Origin: JALZVT01 sp039029135
GTDB lineage: Bacteria; Pseudomonadota; Gammaproteobacteria; Pseudomonadales; Azotimanducaceae
DNA: 64,000 bases
Assembly (NCBI GenBank): GCA_039029135.1
Contig: JBCCGT010000025.1
Location: 1 to 64,000 of the forward strand
Direction: 5' to 3'
The position numbers were made by a program, and so were the translations under genes. Position 1 is the stretch's first letter, and every line of letters starts with the position of its first letter. Shown one piece after another: positions 36,169-43,805 of the stretch. Under the pieces are notes generated by a model, which did not search any database, had not been told where the DNA came from, and saw only the letters and a list, made by a program, of their open reading frames with translations.

Positions 36169-36672
36169 CTATAGTGCCGCGCGAGCGCTGGCTAGCCGGG
36201 CGACGAAACAGCGAGCCCGCGCGGCTGCTAGTGATGGACGCCAGGCGAACGCGGCCGCGTGGGCACGCACCCGCGCCTCGAAGCAGCGCACGTCCACCAG
36301 CGCCCAGTCCGGATCGTCGGCGCTCGCGTTGAACTCGATACCGGCAGCGGCGGCGAACCAGCACTCGTAAGCCTGGACCCGCTGCTCCATCGCAAAGAAT
36401 CGCGTCTGGCCAGCGACACCCCGCGGCGGCGGCACATAAACACAGCCATAGTCGTCCTGGGCGCGCATGCCGCGATCCGCGCAGCACCAGTGCGCCGCCT
36501 CATGCAGCGCGCTGGCGGCGAAGTCTTCGCGACACAGAAGCTCGCCGCAGCGACCCGGGGCCGGCGGCGTGTAGGCCGGTTCCCGACCGCCACCGACCAG
36601 GCGCACGCCATGGTCGGCGCCGAAGGCGGCGTTGAAGACACCGCAGATCGCGTGCTGATCCAAGGACGCCAT
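36169..36672 (-). CDS. epmC: Elongation factor P hydroxylase
   Basis: EpmC (YfcM) hydroxylates the beta-lysylated lysine of elongation factor P. The 167-residue protein has the metal-binding HEAAHWCCADRGMRAQDDYG segment, equivalent to HEISHWC in E. coli YfcM, followed by the conserved FFAMEQRVQAYECWF with a further conserved Glu/Gln pattern. It starts 4 bp downstream of the cyclotransferase stop. EpmA and EpmB are not in the window. Confidence 0.85.
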   Translation of the reverse strand: MASLDQHAICGVFNAAFGADHGVRLVGGGREPAYTPPAPGRCGELLCREDFAASALHEAAHWCCADRGMRAQDDYGCVYVPPPRGVAGQTRFFAMEQRVQAYECWFAAAAGIEFNASADDPDWALVDVRCFEARVRAHAAAFAWRPSLAAARARCFVARLASARAAL

Positions 36673-36676
36673 CCGC

Positions 36677-37204
36677 TCAGTCCCGGTTGCCAGTGTGTAC
36701 CGGCTGGGACCGCAGCCGCGCGACGTACGCCGGCGTCAGGAACGCGGCGCCGGCCGTCAGGTGCGCGAGGTACTCAGTCTCTGGCAGTAACGTCGTCTCT
36801 TCGGCGTCAGCAGAGGCCGCGGGCGTTGCAAAGTAGGTCCACGCGAGCGCGCGCAGCGCCTCCCGCCCCATCGACGGCGCGGGTCTGTCGATCGCCACGA
36901 GTCGCCGCGTGTAGTTGATCGGATAGCGCTCGAATGGATCCATGCGCTCGATGCTGGCGGCACTGGGCAGCCGGTAGAGCACCCCTTCCACCACCGCACC
37001 GGCGCGCCGGAGGATGTTGGCATGGCCGGCGCCGGGGACCACGCCGGAACGCTTGTTGAAGCTCAGTTCGAAGCCGGTGAGGCGTCCGGGACAGACCAGA
37101 TCGAAGGGCAGCTTGCGCTCGCGCACGCGCGCGGGATTCATGTTGCTTCCGTACGCGAAGTACCAGTATTCGCTAGCCGTGTGCATGTGCCTTCGATCGT
37201 CCAC
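36677..37204 (-). CDS. Gamma-glutamylcyclotransferase-like (AIG2 fold) protein
   Basis: A 175-residue protein. WYFAYGSNMNPARVRERKL is the nearly universal N-terminal motif of the gamma-glutamylcyclotransferase/AIG2 fold, with LTGFELSFNKRSG, and YTRRLVAIDR further on; the usual catalytic Glu may be in VVEGVLYRLP. Substrate (glutathione, gamma-glutamylamines or other) is not evident. The start may be the second Met (37186). In a minus-strand run tusA, this gene, epmC, exonuclease. Confidence 0.78.
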   Translation of the reverse strand: MDDRRHMHTASEYWYFAYGSNMNPARVRERKLPFDLVCPGRLTGFELSFNKRSGVVPGAGHANILRRAGAVVEGVLYRLPSAASIERMDPFERYPINYTRRLVAIDRPAPSMGREALRALAWTYFATPAASADAEETTLLPETEYLAHLTAGAAFLTPAYVARLRSQPVHTGNRD

Positions 37205-37213
37205 AACTCGGGG

Positions 37214-37534
37214 TCAGCCGCCCTTGCGCAGCAAGAATCGCCATTCCCCGGCGGAGTCGTCCCGACTCTGGTCGAGCATGTCGTGCCCCATAAAGCGGCA
37301 GAATTGGTCGAAATCACGCACCGTTGACGGATCGGTAGCGAGGATTTCCAACGTCTCGCCAGGGGCGAGCATACGCATCGCGTTGCGTGCCAGCATCAAG
37401 GGTTCGGGGCACGTCAGGCCCCTGGCATCCAGCCGCTCGGTGACGGCGGCGCGGCCGCGCTTGGCATCATCGCCGCACTCCTGGCCGAGGGGGCTCAGGG
37501 AATCGTCGGCGTCGCTGGGCTTGTCGATGTTCAT
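37214..37534 (-). CDS. tusA: TusA family sulfurtransferase
   Basis: A 106-residue protein with the defining LDARGLTCPEPLMLARNAM motif, where the Cys carries the persulfide, and the C-terminal HDMLDQSRDDSAGEWRFLLRKG. TusA accepts sulfur from IscS-type desulfurases for tRNA 2-thiouridine formation and other uses. It has an N-terminal acidic extension of about 35 residues compared with E. coli TusA (81 residues). First gene of the minus-strand run. Confidence 0.88.
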   Translation of the reverse strand: MNIDKPSDADDSLSPLGQECGDDAKRGRAAVTERLDARGLTCPEPLMLARNAMRMLAPGETLEILATDPSTVRDFDQFCRFMGHDMLDQSRDDSAGEWRFLLRKGG

Positions 37535-37872
37535 GGCCCGATGGTACCGGATGCGCGGCTGCTAACCGTCAATTTCATAGCGCGTGCAGGTCGAGATTGG
37601 CGCTGGCTTGACTTGCCCTGAGGCGCTACACAAACTCGGAACGAAGCCGTCTCAGACGGGTCAGAGACAGCACACGGACGCCGACCAGGGCCAAAACGGA
37701 CGATCAGCAGACCCGCAGGCCGAACGGACCGAAATACAGGCCGCGAGAGGCTCCGAGAGACGCTCTCAGGGACGCTCTCAGAGACGGAAGAAAATCAGTC
37801 ACCAAAATTAACCGACAACAGCCAGAACCGACACGAGCAGCCAGGCGAACCGCAAGACAGAAGCTCATAAAG
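37535..37872. other. Intergenic region upstream of the envelope cluster
   Basis: About 340 bp between divergent tusA and the TonB-C gene, and so likely to hold the promoter of the large cluster. It has a marked A/C/G-rich bias on the plus strand with few T residues. Two copies of gacgctctcag lie at 37759-37769 and 37771-37781, flanked by GAGAG/CTCTC. No -10/-35 pair stands out. No gene is credible here. Confidence 0.4.
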
Positions 37873-39594
37873 ATGCGTGACCGCAGTAGACCAGCACGCC
37901 AGACCGGCGCGCGACAGCGAGCAGAACAGCGTCAGACGACCCTAAGGCGACTTGGATCGATTCCGGCGGCCAGCGCGCGACGCGTTCGCGAGGCCGCACT
38001 ATTGACCTGTGTGTTCACCTTCTGCGCCGTGGCGACCAGCGCCGCGGACACCGACGCTTTCGCTCCCGTCGAAGCGCTCACGGACCCGAGTTCAGCAGCA
38101 GACACGAGCGGTCTCGCCCACATCGAACGGCAAATTCAAGCAAGCGAGTTCATCGAGGTCGAACGCCAACTCGGCGCCGCCATCGACGATATTTCGCGCG
38201 ATCGCGATCGCTTCGACGCACGGCTCGTCGAACCGCTGACGCTGCTCGGCAAATCACGATTCGCGCAGGGTGACTTCACTGCAGCGGCCGACCACTTCGC
38301 GCGCGCGGGCCAGATCAGCCGGGTCACCAATGGACTGCACCATCCGGCACAGATCGAGGCGCTGCACCTGGAGATCGACAGCCTGGTCGCGATGCGTTCA
38401 TTCGAAGAAGCCAACCGACGGCACGAGTACGCCTACCGGGTCAGCAGCCGCGCGTACGGCGAGTTCTCGCCGAAGATCGTCCCTGCCGCTCTGAAGCTCG
38501 CGGACTGGTATGCCGACACGGGCAACATACTCGGCAGCCGGGCGCTGTACGTGCACGCGCGCAACATGCTGTCGACACAGCGCCAGACGACCACCGACGA
38601 CACCATGCTCACCGCGCTGCGTGGCATAGCGCGCAGCTATCGCGACGAACGCTTCCCGGTGTACTACTTCCGTTCAAGCCTCGAAAACAACGAACTGCTG
38701 CGCGAAAACACGGCCCTGTATCGCGATCAGGCACAGCGCGACATCGGCGCGTACACCATCAACACGCTGCAAAAAGGCACCGAAGCGCTAATCGACGTCG
38801 TGCGCATCGAACAGCACCGGTTGCAGCAGATCCAGACAGCCCTAATGCGCGCCCAGGCGGCGGCGAATCCTGCCCCGCAAGCCGACGCCGACACGGCGCT
38901 CGAGCAAGCGCCGACACAGGGACTGGAAGTCAGGACTGCGGCGGCATCCACCCAGGAGTCGCAGCTGCAATTCGCCTACGAGCATCCCGATATCTCCAAG
39001 GCCGACTTCATCACCGCCCTGCTCGATCTCGCCGACTGGTACTTGCTGCTCAACAAGTCTTCCCGGGCGTACGCGTTTTATCAGCAGGCCTACAAGGTTG
39101 CGGTGGCCGATCCGAACACCGATCCGACCGCGCTGCTTGGGAAACCGGTGCTGGTCTATCTGCCCAAACCTGGCGGCCCCAAACTTCCGGAAGGCACGCG
39201 CTCGTCCCAGCTACGCAGAGGCTACGTCGAAGTCAGCTACGACATCGACGCTCGCGGTCAGGTGAAACGCCTGCGCACACTCGCCTCCGAACCTCGCGGC
39301 CTGATGGAGTACAACGTGCGACGCAGCATCGCGATCGCACGCTACCGACCCCGCGTCGTGGACGGCCTGCCGCAGGCGACCCAGGCCGCGACCTACAGAC
39401 ACGAATTCCGTTATCTGCCCCGCGCCAAGGACACGCCGGAGCCAAAATCAGCACCGGATGCTGCCGCCGAGCGCCCAGAGGCTGCCCTCGACGCCCCTGC
39501 CCCTGAAGAGGCGGCTGACGAACCAGCCATCTCCTCGGGCCTTGGCGCCGCTGGCGAGGACGCCGGGTCAGCAGCCGCCGTTCGCAGTGGCTAG
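37873..39594 (+). CDS. TonB-C-domain envelope protein
   Basis: A 573-residue protein that starts the cluster. After an Arg-rich stretch of about 42 residues comes a hydrophobic segment, AALLTCVFTFCAVATSAADT, which looks like a signal peptide or anchor. Residues about 60-420 are helical and TPR-like (FAQGDFTAAADHFARAG, YLLLNKSSRAYAFYQQAYKVA). Residues about 440-520 match a TonB C-terminal domain: RGYVEVSYDIDARGQVKRL and MEYNVRRSIAIARYRPRVVDG. The end is a disordered Ala/Pro/Glu tail. TonB-C domains usually bind outer-membrane partners. Here the order (TPR before TonB-C) differs from TonB, and no ExbB-type gene is adjacent; the nearest is at 46194 in the same run. Confidence 0.75.
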   Translation: MRDRSRPARQTGARQRAEQRQTTLRRLGSIPAASARRVREAALLTCVFTFCAVATSAADTDAFAPVEALTDPSSAADTSGLAHIERQIQASEFIEVERQLGAAIDDISRDRDRFDARLVEPLTLLGKSRFAQGDFTAAADHFARAGQISRVTNGLHHPAQIEALHLEIDSLVAMRSFEEANRRHEYAYRVSSRAYGEFSPKIVPAALKLADWYADTGNILGSRALYVHARNMLSTQRQTTTDDTMLTALRGIARSYRDERFPVYYFRSSLENNELLRENTALYRDQAQRDIGAYTINTLQKGTEALIDVVRIEQHRLQQIQTALMRAQAAANPAPQADADTALEQAPTQGLEVRTAAASTQESQLQFAYEHPDISKADFITALLDLADWYLLLNKSSRAYAFYQQAYKVAVADPNTDPTALLGKPVLVYLPKPGGPKLPEGTRSSQLRRGYVEVSYDIDARGQVKRLRTLASEPRGLMEYNVRRSIAIARYRPRVVDGLPQATQAATYRHEFRYLPRAKDTPEPKSAPDAAAERPEAALDAPAPEEAADEPAISSGLGAAGEDAGSAAAVRSG

Positions 39595-39868
39595 CCGGTG
39601 GTTAGCCGTGCAGCGGCGCGACCGCCGCCTATCGAAGCCAGGAGCACATCGCGGCGACGGGTCGCGCGTTCAGCCCCCAGTCAGGCGCAGCGCGCTGAAA
39701 TCGTGGCGCCGCGCACTGTGCCCGGCCAGGCCCGCAGCGCCGATCGCGCTGCTGCCCAAACGGCGGCAAGACGGCGTCGAACGCGGCCGCGCACGCAGAT
39801 GACACCAGCGATGGCATCTGCAGCGGAAGAAAGCAGCGGAAGACCGAGGAAACACCGAGGAAGCGAAG

Positions 39869-40954
39869 ATGATTGAACCTAGTCAGAACACGCCCCGCAG
39901 CGGTGCAAAGCACAGCCGCTCGCGAGCCGCACAGGCCGCCTACGGAATCGGTGTTGTGATTCTTGTGAGCGCGTTAACGGGTTGCGTCAAGAGTCCCTTC
40001 GGCCAGCAGTCATCCCGCAACGTCCCGAGCATGCCATCGCCCTCCGGTATGCCATCGCCCTCGGGTATGCCGTCACCCTCGGGCCGTCCATCGTCACCAT
40101 CGGGCAGCCCGTCGTCGCCATCGGGCAGGCCATCGTCGCCTTCTGGGCAATCGTCACCCGGACAGTCTTCGCCTGGTCAATCTTCGCCTGGTCAATCCAG
40201 TCCTGGTCCACAGACCTCCAGCCTGCCGTCACCGGGCAGCGGGATGCCTAGCCCGCCCTCCGGCCAGTCGGGATCGCCGCAGAGCGATAGCGGTGGCCAG
40301 CCTGGCCAAGACGGTAGTCGGACCGGAAACGACGGTAGCCAGCCCGGAGACGGCAGCAAGGGACTGCCGGGCGACGGCAATGGCGGCCAGCCGAACGGTA
40401 ACTCCAGCACCGCCGGCACCGGCGACGGGCAGCAAGACGGCGATGACTGGCTGGAAGGCGGCGGCGGTGGCGGCGACGACGAATGGTCGACCAGCAACGA
40501 AAACCTGCCGACCGGCAGCGGCTCTGAGACGACCGGTGCGAGCAGCACGGCGAGCCGCGGCCCGCAGAGCGACGAGCCCGGTGGCGGCGGCTTAGACGAC
40601 GCCCTCGACGAGGCGCTCGAAGGTTTCGACGGCACAATCATGGCCGAGCGCGAGGTCATCAAACAGGGCAAGGCCGGCAACGCCCCCGCAGGCAGCGGCA
40701 CGCCCGGCGACGGGCCAGCTTCGTCGGGCAACGCGCAGACGGCGGTCAACACCGAGTACGTGCCGCCGACCCGCGAAGCTCCGCGCTCACCGGCTCCCGG
40801 TTCCGGCGGCGGGACCGTGCCTGAGGACATCCCCGACGCCAAGGACGACGGCGTGGTCGCACGGCAGGTGCGCGAGGCGGCGATGAAAGAAACCGACCCG
40901 GTGCTAAAAGAGAAACTCTGGGAAGAGTACCGTCGCATCAAGGGCAAGTCGTGA
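39869..40954 (+). CDS. Ser/Pro/Gly-repeat lipoprotein
   Basis: A 361-residue protein with a predicted lipoprotein signal (GIGVVILVSALTGC, cysteine at about 39). Residues about 53-120 are short tandem repeats (MPSPSG, then RPSSPSG-type, then QSSPG), followed by a Gly/Asp/Asn-rich disordered stretch to about 230. The last 120 residues are less biased: LDDALDEALEGFDGTIMAEREV and a helical C-terminus VARQVREAAMKETDPVLKEKLWEEYRRIKGK. Looks like a lipid-anchored flexible tether or spacer. The ATG is preceded by GAAG. Its stop overlaps the next start (GTGA). Confidence 0.7.
   Translation: MIEPSQNTPRSGAKHSRSRAAQAAYGIGVVILVSALTGCVKSPFGQQSSRNVPSMPSPSGMPSPSGMPSPSGRPSSPSGSPSSPSGRPSSPSGQSSPGQSSPGQSSPGQSSPGPQTSSLPSPGSGMPSPPSGQSGSPQSDSGGQPGQDGSRTGNDGSQPGDGSKGLPGDGNGGQPNGNSSTAGTGDGQQDGDDWLEGGGGGGDDEWSTSNENLPTGSGSETTGASSTASRGPQSDEPGGGGLDDALDEALEGFDGTIMAEREVIKQGKAGNAPAGSGTPGDGPASSGNAQTAVNTEYVPPTREAPRSPAPGSGGGTVPEDIPDAKDDGVVARQVREAAMKETDPVLKEKLWEEYRRIKGKS
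40031..40207 (+). repeat. Three families of in-frame tandem repeats
   Basis: Three 18-bp units (40031-40084, ATGCCATCGCCCTCGGGT type), three 21-bp units (40085-40147) and four 15-bp units (40148-40207) lie one after another, all in frame. Unit length shifts while the Ser/Pro/Gly coding is retained. This favours selection for a flexible linker, with copy number free to vary. Confidence 0.8.
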
Positions 40955-42207
40955 GCGGGTCCGCGCTCAGTCGCTGGCCGACCTTGGGCATCGCGCTGCT
41001 CTTGGCTGGCTGTGTCACACAGACCCTGCGCACGGTCGACATGACGCCGCCCGAACAGCTCGTACAGGCGCCGAGCGAAGCGCTGCTGCTCGACGTCGGC
41101 ATTCACATCTTTGATCCCAACGTCCCCGAGGATTACGACGAACAAATTAGGAAGTCGATCAATCCGGAGGTGCGTCGCGCGGAGGCCAACTTCATGGCCT
41201 ACGTGCAGAAAAATCTGCTGCAGAGCAGCGGCAACTGGGGCGCAGTGCGCGTTATCCCGCGCGAGACCCACGCGGTCGATCTGGTGCTAAGCGGCCGCAT
41301 CCTGCATTCGGACGGCGAAAGCATCGAACTGGACGTGTCGGCCGTCGACGCGCGCGGAGTGGTGTGGCTGAACAAGCGCTACGAGGCGCTGGCCAGCAAG
41401 TACGCCTACGAAGACACGGTGCCCGTCGAGATCGATCCCTTTCAATCCGTCTATCGAGACGTCGCCAACGATCTACTGGCCGTGCGCGCCAATCTGACGG
41501 ACGACGAGGTCACAGAGATCCGGCGTACGGCAGAGATTCGCTTCGCCCAGAGCTTCGCGCCCGACGCCTTCGGTGAGCACGTCAGCAAGACCGAGCAGCG
41601 ATCTGGTAAGCAGCGTTTCGAGGTCCAGCGACTGCCGGCCGAGAACGACCCCATGCTCGCGCGCGTGCGCAAGATTCGCGAGCGGGAGTATCTGTTTATC
41701 GACACGCTCGACGAACACTACGGCAAGTTTCACCAGCAGATGTACAGGAGCTACCAGGACTGGCGCAGCGCGACCTACGATGAAGCCATTCAGCTAAAGA
41801 AGCTGCGCGCCCAGGCACGCTCCCGCGCCGTCGCTGGCGCTGCCGCTATCGCGGGCGGCGTCGCAGCCCAGAGCAGCAGTTCGACGGTCACCAACGTCGG
41901 CGGCTATGTGGGCATCATCGGGGGCGCCGTGAGCCTGCGTTCCGCCCTCGAAAAACGCGCCTCTGCCTCGATCCACGCAGACGTTTTGGAAGAGCTTGGC
42001 TCGTCGGCCGAAGCGGAAATCTCCCCCTACACGATCGAGCTGGAAAACGAGAGCGTGCGTCTGCAGGGCAGCGTCGATAAGCAGTACGAGGAACTGCGCG
42101 GCATTCTGCGCGACATCTACTTCGAAGAAGTCGGTCTGCCGAACCCGGCGATCGCCAACACCGAGGAGGTCGCCGCCGAGGCGACCGACGCACGCGCGGA
42201 GCAGTGA
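40951..42207 (+). CDS. Lipoprotein with glycine-zipper segment
   Basis: A 418-residue predicted lipoprotein (LGIALLLAGC; Cys at about 21). The N-terminal domain contains LLLDVGIHIFDPNVPEDYDEQ, RRAEANFMAYVQKNLLQSSGNWGAVRVIP and HSDGESIELDVSAVDARGVVWLNK, reminiscent of outer-membrane-associated lipoproteins that bind polymers or partners but not a family I can name. Near residue 290-330 a Gly/Ala stretch (AGAAAIAGGVAAQ, VGGYVGIIGGAVS) forms a glycine-zipper-like pattern that could enter a membrane. GTG start overlapping the previous stop, so coupled. Confidence 0.65.
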   Translation: MSGSALSRWPTLGIALLLAGCVTQTLRTVDMTPPEQLVQAPSEALLLDVGIHIFDPNVPEDYDEQIRKSINPEVRRAEANFMAYVQKNLLQSSGNWGAVRVIPRETHAVDLVLSGRILHSDGESIELDVSAVDARGVVWLNKRYEALASKYAYEDTVPVEIDPFQSVYRDVANDLLAVRANLTDDEVTEIRRTAEIRFAQSFAPDAFGEHVSKTEQRSGKQRFEVQRLPAENDPMLARVRKIREREYLFIDTLDEHYGKFHQQMYRSYQDWRSATYDEAIQLKKLRAQARSRAVAGAAAIAGGVAAQSSSSTVTNVGGYVGIIGGAVSLRSALEKRASASIHADVLEELGSSAEAEISPYTIELENESVRLQGSVDKQYEELRGILRDIYFEEVGLPNPAIANTEEVAAEATDARAEQ

Positions 42208-42254
42208 CGTGGAGCATGTCGCGCCCCGCCTTCGACAGCTAAGCGCAGGCCGAG

Positions 42255-43802
42255 ATGTCTGCCAAGGCACCCGATTTGAGTGACGCGGGCGATCCCATAG
42301 TCATCACGCCGCGAGCGGCACCGCTCAGCGAGCGCGCCGGGCAGCTCACCGGGGATACCCAGCCGCAAGGCGGCGTAGGCGAGCAAACCAGTGGCGGCAT
42401 GCGGCAGCTCGCGATCTTTGCGGGCGTGGCGCTCGCGACGGCAATCGCGATCTACGCGCTGCTCCCCAGGCCACCAGAGCGCGCGCCAGCGGCCTCCGAG
42501 GCAGCACAGAGTTCACCGGCCCAGACCACCGACGAGCCGACAGCGTTACCCTCGACGCCCTTTCGCGACACTCAACTTGCCCGCGCGAAAGAGCAGGCGC
42601 AGGAGCATCTGGCGCGCTTTGTCGAAGTCCAGATCGAGCTCGAGGAGCAGCTCAACGTTGCAGGCTGGGGGGCGAAGCGCTACGAGGCCATCAAGGATGT
42701 TGCCAGCGCCGGCGACGAACAGTTCGTCAAGCGCGACTTCGAAGCCGCGCTCGGCTCCTACGCGACGGCGGCAGATCAGATCGAGGCGTTACGCGATTCG
42801 GGCGAGCGCGATTTCGCCGCCGGTTTGCAGGAGGCGCTGGCGGCGATTCTCGACTTCGATCAGCCGCGCGCCGAGATGGCGATCGGCGATGCGCTGATCA
42901 TCAAGCCGGACGATGCGGCGGCGCTGGCCGCGCAGGCCCGCGCGGCGCAGATTCCGGAGCTCGAGCGACTGCTTCGTCAGGCCCGGCAGCTCGCGCGACG
43001 CGGGGACATCGACGCCGCGCGCGAGCGCTATACGGCGGCGCGCGCGCTCGACCCACTGGTGCCGGGAGTCGACAGCGCCCTGGCCGAGCTGGCCGGCGAT
43101 GCGCTCGAGCGACGCTATCAGCAGCGGCTGAGCGAAGGGTTCGCGGCCCTCGAGAGCCGCCGCTACGCCGCGGCTCGGCGCGCGTTTAACGCAGCACTCG
43201 CCGACAAGCCCGGCGACTCAGTCGCGCTGGGGGCGCTGCAGCAGGTCAGCCAGGAAACCGAGGTGGTCGCCATCCGGCGGCTGCGCGAAGAGGCCGAGCA
43301 GGCCGTCGCAGCAGAGCGCTGGGAGGACGCCGAGCAGGCCTATACGAGCGCGCTGGAGAAAGACGGTGCCCTGGCCTTCGCCCAGAACGGGCGGCGCGAG
43401 GCGCGCGAGCGCAGGCGCCTGATGCGCGGCATGCAGATCATTCAAAGCCAAAGCGACAAGCTGTCCAGCGACAAGCGCATGCAGCAGGCCCGCGAGCTCG
43501 TAGCGGAAGCCGAGGCCAAACCGGCAGCGGGGCCCAAATGGCGCGCGGCGATCGCGGCCGCGCGCGCCACCATCGAGCGCTACGCGCAGCCCGTGGCGGT
43601 GACCCTGCGCTCGGATAACCGCACCCAAGTAACGGTCTATCGCGTGGGCGCGCTCGGCACGTTCGCGCGGCACGAGCTGCAGCTGCGGCCCGGCACCTAC
43701 ACCATCGTCGGTAGTCGCGCCGGGTGCCGCGACGTCCGCAAAGAAGTGTTGGTCAAACCCGGCATGGCGCCCGTCGACATTCGCTGCGAACAGGCCCTGT
43801 AG
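42255..43802 (+). CDS. Membrane-anchored TPR protein with C-terminal PEGA-like domain
   Basis: A 515-residue protein with one predicted helix (LAIFAGVALATAIAIYALLP, about residues 51-70). The long middle (about 95-445) is alpha-helical with TPR-like repeats: FEAALGSYATAADQIEALRD, YAAARRAFNAALADKPGDS and EDAEQAYTSALEKDGALAF. The C-terminal 70 residues (VAVTLRSDNRTQVTVYRVG, LQLRPGTYTIVGSRAGCRDV) read as a PEGA-like beta domain. N-terminus is cytoplasmic, bulk is periplasmic if the helix is a simple anchor. Three bases separate it from the next gene, so they are co-translated. Confidence 0.7.
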   Translation: MSAKAPDLSDAGDPIVITPRAAPLSERAGQLTGDTQPQGGVGEQTSGGMRQLAIFAGVALATAIAIYALLPRPPERAPAASEAAQSSPAQTTDEPTALPSTPFRDTQLARAKEQAQEHLARFVEVQIELEEQLNVAGWGAKRYEAIKDVASAGDEQFVKRDFEAALGSYATAADQIEALRDSGERDFAAGLQEALAAILDFDQPRAEMAIGDALIIKPDDAAALAAQARAAQIPELERLLRQARQLARRGDIDAARERYTAARALDPLVPGVDSALAELAGDALERRYQQRLSEGFAALESRRYAAARRAFNAALADKPGDSVALGALQQVSQETEVVAIRRLREEAEQAVAAERWEDAEQAYTSALEKDGALAFAQNGRREARERRRLMRGMQIIQSQSDKLSSDKRMQQARELVAEAEAKPAAGPKWRAAIAAARATIERYAQPVAVTLRSDNRTQVTVYRVGALGTFARHELQLRPGTYTIVGSRAGCRDVRKEVLVKPGMAPVDIRCEQAL

Positions 43803-43805
43803 CCG

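Noticed and set aside
37584..37811. 75-codon plus-strand frame before the cluster
   Set aside because: Composition is Gln/Arg/Ser-biased, no ribosome site, and the region looks like a promoter spacer.
40031..40207. CRISPR-like array of short repeats
   Set aside because: Units are adjacent without spacers and code in frame for Ser/Pro/Gly.
40192..41271. 359-codon minus-strand frame opposite the two cluster lipoproteins
   Set aside because: The plus-strand lipoboxes, coupling and domain features are far better supported.
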